Assembly: GCA_024362935.1 (NCBI GenBank)
Contig: JANCRA010000004.1
Coordinates: forward strand, 21,181,621 to 21,245,620
Source of the DNA: Setophaga petechia
Lineage: Eukaryota; Chordata; Aves; Passeriformes; Parulidae
Direction: 5' to 3'
DNA: 64,000 nucleotides
This document shows positions 40,001-52,000 of the stretch, one piece after another. The translations under genes were made by a program, and so were the position numbers. The number at the start of each line of letters is the position of its first letter. The first letter of the stretch is position 1. The notes under the pieces are model-generated. The model did not search any database. It was not told where the DNA came from and saw only the letters and a list, made by a program, of their open reading frames with translations.

Positions 40001-43000
40001 AGAAGGAATAGCAAAGACAAGGACTGGAAAGAAATGTTATTTAAGTGAAGTTGGGATAGCTCTTAGTAATGATGCCTCCCTCTTTGCTTGCAGGTTGTTT
40101 GCATCCGTTCTACATGGAATGCTCTGTCACCAAAACTGAGCTGTGATACAAGACCACTCATTTTAAAAGCACTGAATGAATTATTTTCCCTGGTTCCCTC
40201 ATTAACAGTGAATACAAATGAATTTGAGGTATGTACTTACGGACTAAGATGAGTCTTTCTTTTAGTATATCTTTGTATGTAACTTTTACATAAGCCTGCT
40301 TGATCTTGATAAAATTGCACCCACTGCCCAGTTCAGATTAGTCAAATTCATGTTTCATACAATTTTACAGTTTTCACTTGCATTGGTGCGTCCTGAGAGA
40401 TAGATGGGAAATTCCAGAGCGAAGTTAATCCATGGTTTCCCTCTCACAGAATGTGAGGACATGTGAATATGTCTAGAGTTCAGAGCTGCACTCCTTCCAC
40501 TTTCCTAGCTCAATCTATGTTGATGTGGCAGTAATTTGTTTCAAGTAACTGCCTCTATTTCAACTATTTATTTGGTCAAAGAAAAATCCATATTTCCTTT
40601 GCTTTTGTAGAAATTCAAAGCTCAAGTTCTCAGCTTCCTTTGGAACAATACACAGAACGAGGTAAGTGATATAATTGAGAACATTAATTTCTGATGTCAG
40701 CAACAAGATATAAAGTTTTGTACTTTTCTGTCAAGACAGTGTCAGTAATGTCATTTTCTAATAGGGTTTTGTTGCTGTTGCTTAACACTGTTTCTGAAGC
40801 AACGTACTACATGTAAATGGTGGTAACTGAAGGTTCTAACTTCTGCCATTTCCAAGGAGAATTACAAACTAACTCTGCACTACTATGTCCTCACCTTGAG
40901 TGCTGGGGGCAGTTTTGGGCACCACAATATAATTAATAGATTAAATTATTAGAGAGCATCCAAAGAATGGCCACAAAGAAGGCCAAGGGCCTTGAAGGAA
41001 GTTGTATGAGGAATGGCTGAGGTCACTTCGTCTGTTCAGCCTGGAGGTGACTGAGGACAGACCTCATTGCAGTCTGCAACTTCTTCACAAGGGGAAGAGG
41101 AGGGGCAGACGCTAATCTCTGCTCTCTGGTGGCCAGTGACAGGACCTGAGGGAATGGCCTGAAGCTGTGTCAAGGGAGGTTTAGGATGGATATTAGGAAA
41201 AGGTTCTTCCCCCAGAGCCTGACACAGTTCAAGTATTTGAATAATGCTCTCAGGCGCAAGGTGTGACTTTTGGGGATGTCCTGTACAGGGCCAGGAGTTG
41301 GATGCAATGATCCTTGTGGGTGCCTTGCAACTCAGCATTGGATTCTGTGATTCTGTAAAACTAGTTTGACTTCTTCTGGAAAATTTCAGCCTTAACATGG
41401 TGAAGCATTCTTGACAAAGGTGTTGCTATGACAGCTAACTCAATTCACTAGTGGAGTATTGTAATGTGGGAATGTTGGACTATCATCACCATGGTGCTGG
41501 TGGAAGTAGTGTGTTTAAATTTAAGACCAAAACTTTTGTCAGCCTATTTCAGTGAATTTTTCAGCCCCATGTTAATCCCAGATAACAACTAAGTACCATG
41601 CAGCCGCTTGTTCACTCCCCTTCCTTGTAGTGGAATGGAGAGAATTGGAAAAAGTTCCCCATGGAATGAGATAAGAACAGGTTCATAAGTGAAATAAAAG
41701 AGCTGTGTAATAATAACAACAAAATAACAGTAACAATAATAATAGAAAGGGGATATAAAAGGTGATATAAAAGAAAGAGGATATAAAAAAAGACAAAGAC
41801 AAACACTCAATTACAAACAAGTGTTGTACAATACAATTGCTCACCACCCATTGAGGGATGCCCAGTCCATCCCTGAATAGTAATGGGTACTCTCTGGCCA
41901 ACTTCCCTGAGTTTATATACTAGGCATAAAGTTCTCTCATATGGAATATCCGTTTGGTCAGTTCAGGTCATCTGTCTTGGCCTTGCTCCCTCTGAGCATC
42001 TTGTGCACCTGCACACTGGCACAGGAAGCTGAAAAGTCTTTGATTTAGAGAAAGCATTTCTTAGCAACAGCTAAAGCATCAAGATGCTATCAACATTATT
42101 CTCATAGCTTTTTTTTTCAGATATTTCTACCTGAAGTAGAATGCTCAGACTGGATGTTATCAAGACTAGATAATTGGTCTTGCTACTTTGCATTGTGTAT
42201 ATAAAAAGTAAGCAATTGAGAGTGTGCCTCAGGAAAATATTATTGAACTCTTTTTCAGCATTCAGTGGTTACTTGATAAGCTTTTTGCATGTGGAGTTTC
42301 CAGTAGGTAACAATACTATATGCTGTGTTTGTAATTTTCTTTCTCTTCCTATTAATTTTATAGGATGCCCTTGTAGCCATTTCAGCCTATAAATCACTCT
42401 CATCATTTGACTCTGAAGAGCATACAATTCTTCATCTTCCTGGACAGGTAACCATTGTTATATGTTTGATAATAAGCACATCTGACACTTCTGTCTGACA
42501 GGGATTATATCCTCTTGAAAGGGAAACCAGTCCTTATACCTTCTCTGCCAGAAATTCAGGAGAGCCTCCTGAAGAAATACAAGCTCCTGCTGGTAACGTG
42601 AGATGATGTCATGTATGATTGGAATAACTAAGTCTTATAAGCAGGGAAAAGCAGAAATGAAACTTAAGGCTAAGCAGTCAGAAGGTAGTTTTTCTTATTT
42701 TGTTATTAAATTAGTGGCTTTTTTTTGGGCAGCTGATTTGCATTTTATGCTCTTCTGTTAGTGCTTGCATTTGAGTCTTGGCACTAAGCAACTCTTGTGA
42801 TTGCTGTTTCTTCCATTGCAGTCACACTCATGCATGAATAGGACTTTTGTTCACAAGACAGGCAAGTCAGTGTGAAAAGTAGGTGCAATTTTTGGAACTA
42901 AGCTGAGAAGTTTTCCCATTTTTGTTGTGAACCTTTTCAGCATAACATTTTACTTTTTTGTCAGTAAAGGCAGTCAGAAAAGAGTTGAGGTACTTTCTAA

Positions 43001-46000
43001 AAGTACCTTTAAATGTGGAGAGGGCTGTTAAACTCTGAAACTTCTGATTAGGTGATTCAGTAATCTAACAGAATGAAAGAGTATAAGGAGATGACCATTA
43101 GTCATTAAATGACTCTTTTTTACATTGTATGAGGCAGTACTCAGTAGTCCATTAGTACTTCATGGAATAGTGAATCCTATGGCTTTATAGTAAAGGTTTT
43201 ATTTACTGCTTCATTATATGATAGGTTCCAAACTTTAAAAAACATACTTTATATAAATCAGTGAGAAGAGTTCAGCATAAACCTTACAAATGAAGAAAGT
43301 GTGTTACGTAGAAGACTGCAGGATGGAAAAAGGGAAATATATAAACTCTGCTGCAAGACTAAATCTTTCACAGTAGTACCTAGTTCTGTATTACTAGTGC
43401 AGTTACTTTACAGTCATATTACTGATGCAGTACTTTACAGAAAGTGAGTAAATATGTTTTACTTGAAAGAAATGTAAATATGTTGCAGTTTTTCAAATTC
43501 CAAAAACTGATATGTAAAAGTAATGTCTAACAAAAATGTTTTGTTTATATTAAAGTGCCAATATAAAACACTGTTAAACTGAAGAAGAATCAGGGTGAAA
43601 GTAATGTTTTTTTGAATATTAGTTCAGGTGTAAGTGTCAAGATTAATTTTGAAGAAGATTAAAGATACATATTTACACACCCTGTGATTTTTACCAACCA
43701 GTGTTGCCTTTCAGTCAGGTAGAAGGAAAGCTTTTATTCATCAGGCTTCAAATTTATGAAATGGAGTGAAAATAATGAAATGGGGAACTTTTCATGTTTC
43801 GTTGGTATTTTTGACACTTGGAATTACCACATGAATGGTAATGAGGACTTTGGATTTTTTTATGGACATTCAATTTTTTTTTTAATCTTCCAGGCACGAC
43901 CAGAAGTTGACTCACTGGAAGAGATAGACATGAATGAAGATGAAGAGGATCAGGAGGCAAATTTGTTTGTTCCGGGTTCTTCATATATCAAGCTGTTGTC
44001 TCTAACACCTGCTGCTGTTTTAGGAGGTATAATATATCCAGTGTTTAAGGTCACTTTGCAGGGAATCACAGTGACTGTACAGACCTGCAGCTCTTTTAGA
44101 ATGGAGTGTCACATTAAAGTGCAACCTTTCTTTTTTTTTTTAACAAATGATGGGAAAAAACGTAAAGTAAAAAATAAAGCCCACAACCCACTCCTCTGAA
44201 GATCATGTGACAGAGGTCCTGATAGTGGGGAAAAATTGTTTATAATTAAAAATCTTTACCTGTCCTAAAGGGAAAGCCAGTTCCTTATTATATGCTTGAA
44301 GCACTCATTGTTTCATGAGAGTGACCTTAGTAGGGAGGACTAAGCAGATCTTTCTAAAGGCAAATTTGTATTTTAGCCTGGAACAGATGGAAGTATAATG
44401 AGTTTTATATGCTTTGTTTTGTAAACAAAGTATTATTAGTATGAAAACAATGCTGTACACAAAGTCTGCTTAATTGATTAAGATATCAGTGCTATGCTTA
44501 ATGCATAATTGTAGTGATGCATATTGATACTGAAGTACGCTTCAACAGGTGGTCTCTGACACTTGTACTGAAACCTGTGCAGTTGAATTACCAGAAATGG
44601 CCATTGTCTCACATACTTTTATAAGATTTGAGATACTGTGCCAGGACATAGACATTGTTATTTCATTCTGTGTAGAGTACATGGGATCTTCATGTGTGAT
44701 TGCAGGCTTTAAACATTGCCATGAGATACAGGTGGTGTTTTGTAATATTTTCCCCCCCGTGGAGGTTTCTAAAAGAATCCATTTGTCAAACTCTGAATGC
44801 ATTGACCTCTGGAGTGTGTGCAGCCTAACCTAGAGAGTCCTAACTACTAAAACCTGGAAGCTTTGTGGAGGAGGATGACATAACTTAGTTCAATGAAAGA
44901 GAGTGATGTATCTTGACAGAAAACTCAATCTGTAATGAATGCTGAAATAGCCAATTTTCTAGGAAGATGGGAAACCAAAACGGAATTTAAAGTGAATAGG
45001 CTGGATTCAGAGTTGCAGCAACCTCAGACTGGTATCAAAAGGGTTGAATCGAAACATTCACTAAGCAGTTTCTCCCTCAGAGATGTTTTCTAACATTGTT
45101 AGTTAATACAGAGTCCAGAACACTTGAGCAAAAGCTTTAGTGACTGGCTGGAGTGGTTGTTGAGAGTGAATTGTTCCACCAGAACATGAAACTGGATTAA
45201 TGAGGCAATGTCCAAGACAGGCCAAAAGCCACAGAGTGCCTGTTCTATGGGAGCTGAATCTCTGTCATCTCATTTGCTGGAACTTTAGTGGTTCTTGTTA
45301 TTGGGATTAATAACATGAAACTACTTATATGAAGCATTAGAAAGTGGAGCTTTAGGTAGTATTTTGTCTCAAACTCCTTTAAAACTGGTTTCTCAAATCA
45401 GTTTTCGTATTGTTTCTACATACTGGAGTCCCAGGATATCAGGAGGGGACAGCTGTATTTTTTTTATTTTGATAGTTTTTCATTCTGGGTGCCTAAGACT
45501 TTTCTCAAGTCTAGTAGTCAGAGAATTAATAATAATTCATAGAAAGAACTATAAGCTTGATACTGATGTTGTTATTAGTAATAGGAGTAGTATCCTTACT
45601 GCAAAAGAGATTATGCTAATGATAATAACAATAGTAAGAACACCACCAATAATAATAAACATATTATTCGTGTGATGCTAGTTATCTTTGTTTACCATCA
45701 GATTGATTTCAATCATTGAAATACTGTATTTCTAGTAATTGCTGCACATCTAGTTGTTTCACTAAATTTATCCAGATTTTAGTTTTAGTTTTAGTTATAT
45801 TTGTCAATCTAGAGCCTTGGCATGTCCCATGCCTGAAGAATTGCTTCTGAATGGCTTGTATTTATGTCTTTTGGCATAACCAGTGAATGCAGTAATATGA
45901 CAGCAGTGATAAGGCATCTCTATCAATGTTAATGATTTCCACAAGTGAAATAGCTCCCTCTTTCAGCAAATTTCTTCTCTATTGTTGTAGCCATCTTAAA

Positions 46001-49000
46001 CAAAAAAGTTTTTATAAAAAGTGTAGGGCAGGTAGGTGGATTGTGTTTCCATGTCAACAAATATCTCTTCCTCCAACAAAACTGAAGGTTGGGGGTTGAA
46101 GACAAAGACTTAAGAGTTTCTGTCTGTATCACTGCAGAGAAAATTGCTAACTGCATTCTGTGGGGTTTGTTTGAAGGATATTGGCATTACAGACAGAGGA
46201 AAAAAATCCCAAGATGAAGGTGCCCTTCCTGACATGCTACAAAAACATGATTTAGACTCTGCTATGTGTCCTTCTGTCAACCATGTGCTCTCGTTACTGT
46301 TACTTTTGTAGCAATCAAAGAAGGAAGTCAACGGCTCAAAGAATAGTTATTTCTTTCCAACCTTCAATATACCAATGTCAGTTTTGAATAAAGGAGCTTT
46401 GTTCTGGAACTTCCTCACATTTCTTGTTTTTACCAAGTTCTCGTGATTTTCAGCAATGCTTTTTCCAGCTTCATAGACACTACGGCTCAAGGGAAAAATC
46501 TCCAGATGTAGATGTCCCTCCTTCCCATGCTACATCAGGTTTAGACTGATGATTCACTATGAAGTGGAAAAGTACTAGTGTCATTCTGGGCTTTCCAGGT
46601 TTAGTTTTGTCTCTCTATTGTCAGGCCTCTCACATTCCTTTCCTCTCATGTCATTGCATTCCACTTCATCCAGCATTTGAAGAGTTTGCAACATCACTTG
46701 TGAAACAGGAGATGACCAACATGCCACGTGCTGTGTATCATTCTGCATTAAGAGGTGGGACAACACGCTCAAACCAGGGGAAGACAGTGGCAGGTGTTCC
46801 AAATTTCTTGCTGAAAATGTATGAGAGGAACAAGCAACCAGGCATGACACCAGGCCTTGCAGGTAAGCTGTCGCTTTCTTGAAGCAGACAAGTATGCATA
46901 TTTTGAACCAAAGATTTCTATGAATCTGAAGGTGAATCAACTTAAGAAACTATGTTTTATGCCCCTTAAATATGCTTGCATATTCTTTTGAATTGAATCT
47001 TTATTAAGTTAACCTTACTTTGTTTTGGTTTTCCCCCTTGACTCTGAGTGTGTGCATCAACCTTTCTGTTCCCCTTCCTTCCCTCTTTCAGCTGGCATGT
47101 TGCTGTGTTTCGATCTCCCAGTCCACATGGGCAAGGATGGCAAGCCAATTAATCGATTTCTGGCCAGCAGGGGCCGCAATTTCCAGCAAATGTTGGTTGC
47201 CCTCATTCATGAGGTAAGTTGTTGCTGGTTCTTCTTTGCTTTTTGGAAATATTACACCTCCTTCCCTACTTTGCTATCTCTTGTGTTTATGTGCATTGGG
47301 TGTTGGTATCAGCTAGTGATGGCATGTATGAATGCATCATAATTAACTGAAGTTATTGTGAGGGACAGCTAGAATCATAGAATCATGAAGTCTGATCCTC
47401 AGCCTACCGCTGTGGTCACCCACCCTCACTAACTTGAACTTAACATGTAAATACTCTTTTTTTAAGTGTTCACTGCTGAAATGCCTCTTCTGAAAATCAG
47501 AACAACAAACAGGAACTTTGCCTTTTTCTGCCTCTTGGACTGCTATACACCAGTTGTAGGTGAATAGCAGGCCTAAACAATGATGGGGCTCCTTGGGGAA
47601 ACAATATCTACACCTTGCTAAGACTTGGCATTTTTTTCTCTCTCTTAAACGTTTCAGCTCCCTGACTTATTAGGCTTGTGCTACCAAAACAATGCAGTTA
47701 CCTTTGGTGTGATTTTAGAAAAATGGCATGAAATAAGCCCTCAATTATTATGGAAAATAAAGTGTGTGTAATGAAGTCTGACAGAGCATTTTGAATTATG
47801 GTACTTTTGAATATCAAAGTTCATCTTAGAAAATTTTTGACAACTGTAAAAAAAACCCCAAATAGTCCAACTGGATCTAGGGAAATTAGTGTTCATTTCC
47901 CAACTTTATGCCAATGGGAGCAGCTTTTAACACAAGTGGAAGTGTGTTAAACTCTTAAGAGTTTGTAAAATAATTCTGTTAATACAGTCATTTTATATTT
48001 CTGTAGGAGCTTCTTGCATGCATCTGAGGGGGTGATATGGGTCCTGATTTTGTTTTGTGACTGTCACCCAGATATGAGGCATATCTGCTGGGAAGTTCTT
48101 CTATGATGGTACTAAAATCACTGATATCAAACACTCAGTTTTGAAATAAGTATAGCACAAGATTTGAGTGGCAAGGTTGTCTGTGCTGAGTTTGGAGAAT
48201 TTTCTATGTACAAGCTGAAAGTCTGACAGTAGAACACAGGCATGTGCTGTGTACAATGCATGTGGACTACATTCTGATCCTGTGGCACACCCATATGGCT
48301 CCCTCTGGGCTTTGCTCTCAGGTCCTGCTTCAGCACGTTCACATTGGGTTTGTCCTGGGTAACTCTCTCAGTCTTTCTGGAGCAAGCAAGCCCATTCTGA
48401 CAAAGCTGTCTGCAGCGTAGTTTGCCTGAAGTTCCCAGTCAAATGTGTGCCATGGTGAAGTTGTCTGCTTCTGGCTAGTACAGTCTTCTGGCTCTGTACT
48501 ATCTCTCAAACTCTTCCACTTTGCTAGCAAATGCATATATGTTATCCATATAATATCTTAACATTTTTGGTCCTTCACAACTGAAAAGACACCAAAAATA
48601 GTAATCATGTTTTATAGCCACAGTAACACCAGTGTCTGGATCCCAGTGGAATTTCGGCCAGGTGTACAAGGAAAAAAGCCAGTCTGCACCAATTGGACTG
48701 GAGTGTAGAAATTCATCCCTGCTCTGTATCATGAAGTCAGTGCCAATAGGATTATGAAGTACTTCATATGTAAAGTTCTTGTCTCAAACTAGAAAAATTT
48801 AGAAAATCCAGCCTTGAATACTTATCTCAAGATATCTAACCATGTATGCAAATTTAATAGATGTTTTCCATCTTGACATCTTTGCTGCTAAAGAATGAAA
48901 GCAGAAACTGTAAATAATGCTCCTCATTATCACAGGAGTGTAAATTAGTGAATTTTTTCTATCTATTTGGAAGCTCCAGTGGAGAGCACCAGAGAAAGTC

Positions 49001-52000
49001 CACAGGGATGTTTCATATGCCAGAGGAACAGATTCAGATTAATGAGTTATGAGTGAAGCATCAGCTTCCATAGTATCCAGAAAGAAAAGCTCCTCACTCT
49101 ATGTAATTACTTCAATCAGAGAGACTTAAGTTCTGTGATGGTGGTTCTGAAGAAAAACATGTTTAATTACATTTTCATAGAAGGTGTGTATGAAAGTTTT
49201 ATATCAGTCAAATTACAGTGGGATACAGATCAGTTCTGAACTTTGTTTTAAACACTTGCCTGTTGCCCCTAAGCATCAAATAAAATCCTGGTAAAAAAAA
49301 TTTTGTGTGTAATAGCAGTGATTATAAAATCCAGCAGCATATCTAAAATTTACTTTCTTGTGTGAACAAGCTGTCTTCATAGAAACAGAACCTTAAAATG
49401 GTTTGCTGGACAAAACATGGCAGTTTTGTTGTGGAGAATGTGGTGAACTGGATCAAGTTAATGAATACAGAGAATGACTGGATACAGAAATATTTTACCT
49501 AGTCTCTCAGTACTTTACCAAGTTGATTGATTCAAGATGTAATATAACTAAAAATAATCCAAATATGTTTATATTTTAAACCTAAACACAAAATATCTTC
49601 AGACAAGGCTAACTGCACCATCTTAGTGAAAATCTGCAGTAACTATAAAATTTTGATTAAAAAATCAGTATTTCTGTTTTCAGAGTCAAAGTTTTTTCTT
49701 GCTGTTTCCCTTTGTACACAGAGACAGGGTAGTCAGCAAGAGTTCTTCGGGCCTTTGGCTAGATGAGAAGCAAGTCCCTGGGTTCATCAAACTAAATTCC
49801 ATGCCTTAATTTTTGTTTGGTCCTCAATGTTCTTCTGAGGAACAGAGTTTAACAGTAAAGACAGGGAGCCTAAGCTATAAAACTGCCAAATGGGTCCAAA
49901 AAAATTGCATTAGCAGGACCTAGGCCCTTCTTATTCTTCTAGTCCTATAGGAATCAATGTGTTTTTGCAAAGTCATCACAGTTCAGCACATCACACTAAG
50001 CCCTATTTTTTAGGGGTTTAAATTACCAAAATGACACTTTTTTTTGCTACCTCTTTGACTCATTATTTTGGGAGCGGGAAGACGTTGCAGGGGTTAATTA
50101 CTATAGTGACATTTTAAGTAAGGAGTGTTCTATTAATAAGAAGTCTTAAAGTTGCCTTTGAAGCATTGAGGTCTGTGTAAAGCTCTGAATAAATTCTGAG
50201 GTTGATGTAAGCATTAAGAAAATGCAATTAATTGGAGATAGTAGGTGTCTACTTATTTTACCTCGAAAAATCTCCAACAGTTTGCATTTTCTTAGTTAGG
50301 ACTAAGCAATCAGCACCATACTGGGATGATAACGTTTTTATATCTTCAGTGGTTTGATCTGTGCTCACAGCTATAAAATAGGAACCTACAGGTTGTGTAT
50401 CTGTCTGTATCTGTGTATGCATAGTTGCCATTATTGCACTTGGATTTTGGCAACTGGGGCAAGGTGAGTGGCTCGAAAATAGCTGTTTCATTTTGATGAG
50501 ATTATTTATGTGTAAAACTGTCATGCCTGATATTCTGCTGCCAAAAAAAAAGTTATATGATGTTTGTGTGCGGAGGAAAGATTTTATTCTTGTATGTTGT
50601 AAAGTCTTTTAAAACATAAAAATAACAAATACCTGGGTTTAGCTGCCATTCAATCGAACAGTAGCAGCAGCAAAAAGAGAATTTACTATTCAACCTTACT
50701 GGGCCATGCTTATTCTATCACTTAGGTGCTATTCTAGCTGAGGAATTGGATGCATCTGTGATATCTGTCAGCAGGATCAGATTAAGATGCAGAAGGGTTT
50801 TTTTGATGCTACTTGAACAGGTATTTCACAGGAAGAAGAAAATAGGATCAATAAACTGTGGTATGTTTGAAATGCTGGCTCTATTGGTCTTTAGTGGTCA
50901 CTGGTGAGTTGAAAGAGGAAGATCATCATTCCCCTAGAAATGGGGATCTGCTTTTTGATTATTAAACAGAGCTTATCAACCTCTCTCTGAGGGGACATGT
51001 AAGTTACTATAGTGACAGTGGTCAGAAGTATAGACCATGGATTTTCTTTATTCCTGTGGCTGTCCTGGAGCATACTGTACAAGAAGTCTCCAAATATTGC
51101 CTGTGATTGTTTCAGGTTTTGCAAGTAATGCTTCATAGAAATTCATAGGAACAATTTCTTATCAGATTCACTTAATCTGTTGTGAAAACAATTGGTAATG
51201 AATAGTCACATATGTTCACATCAGGTACCATATATTTTGATGGTTCTGTTCATGTGTGTTTTGGGTTGGAGTTACTAGGCTATCAGCTAGCTGTCCATCT
51301 TCTTGGTTCTTTAGTGGAGGTGAAGAAGACAGTTCATCCTGTATGAAAAAGCACAGAGGCAGACTGCTATTGGCAGATCAGTGTAGTAAAGAGTGGCTTT
51401 GGCACTCTGAACTGATGTAGGGTTTTTTTAAATGGAAAATGGTCTTGCCTTTGCATGTTTCTCTATCCAAGTGCTTTCAATCTGTTGGAAATAGCACAAG
51501 TTACTTTTTCCTATTTATGAGTCATATTTGCAGGCACAATTGCAATGATAATTTGCAGATGTGAGTTATGCAGTATTGACTACTTCCCTACAAGTAATAA
51601 TCATATTAGGCACTCTGTATACTCGTAGAAGACCCATTCCCTGCATATTTTTAAAGTGTGTTCAATTAGATGTGTTGTCATGATATGCATCTTTGAAAAG
51701 TGAAAAGCTCCTTCTGTGCTTTTCTTTCCTGGTTTGGTTTTGATGTAATCAAGACACTGAAGAGTTTATTCAAACCTCATATGTGAAGTACCTTAAGATG
51801 ACAATTGAATTTTCTGGAGTAGAATTCATTGTACTGTATTGTTCTGTGCCTAGATGGATGTAGTTATGAATATGAACTAGTTTGTGCTGGTTTCTACTGC
51901 TGAATTTACTGAGCGTATTTCATTCAGTGATAAAACAATATTCAGAAATCAAGTTTCTGACAGATGTTTTTCTCTTCTTCAGTCTACTGTGCTTTAGAGA

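Larger units (their letters stand above)
34999..40093 (+). other. FOCAD intron 12 of the window, 5.1 kb
   Basis: It holds the microRNA-like hairpin (35398-35466) and, directly after it, a sense CR1 end (35480-35665). The other about 4.4 kb is AT-rich and T-rich (38.9-39.1 kb is strongly T/G-rich on this strand), with nothing recognised. The acceptor is tttgcttgcag. Confidence 0.75.
40662..42363 (+). other. FOCAD intron 14 of the window, 1.7 kb
   Basis: Largely made of mobile DNA: a sense CR1 (40870-41360) then an antisense LTR (41570-42109). The remainder shows nothing. Acceptor attaattttatag. Confidence 0.85.

Noticed and set aside
41036..41398. 120-codon - strand frame
   Set aside because: Antisense to the sense-oriented CR1 fragment in intron 14.
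46581..46940. 119-codon - strand frame
   Set aside because: It is the complement of FOCAD exon 17, a shadow of real coding sequence.
48788..48806. Acceptor-like pyrimidine tract on the - strand upstream of the broken coding-like segment
   Set aside because: An exon beginning there would meet a stop in the frame that carries the protein-like text, so it does not support an intact antisense exon.
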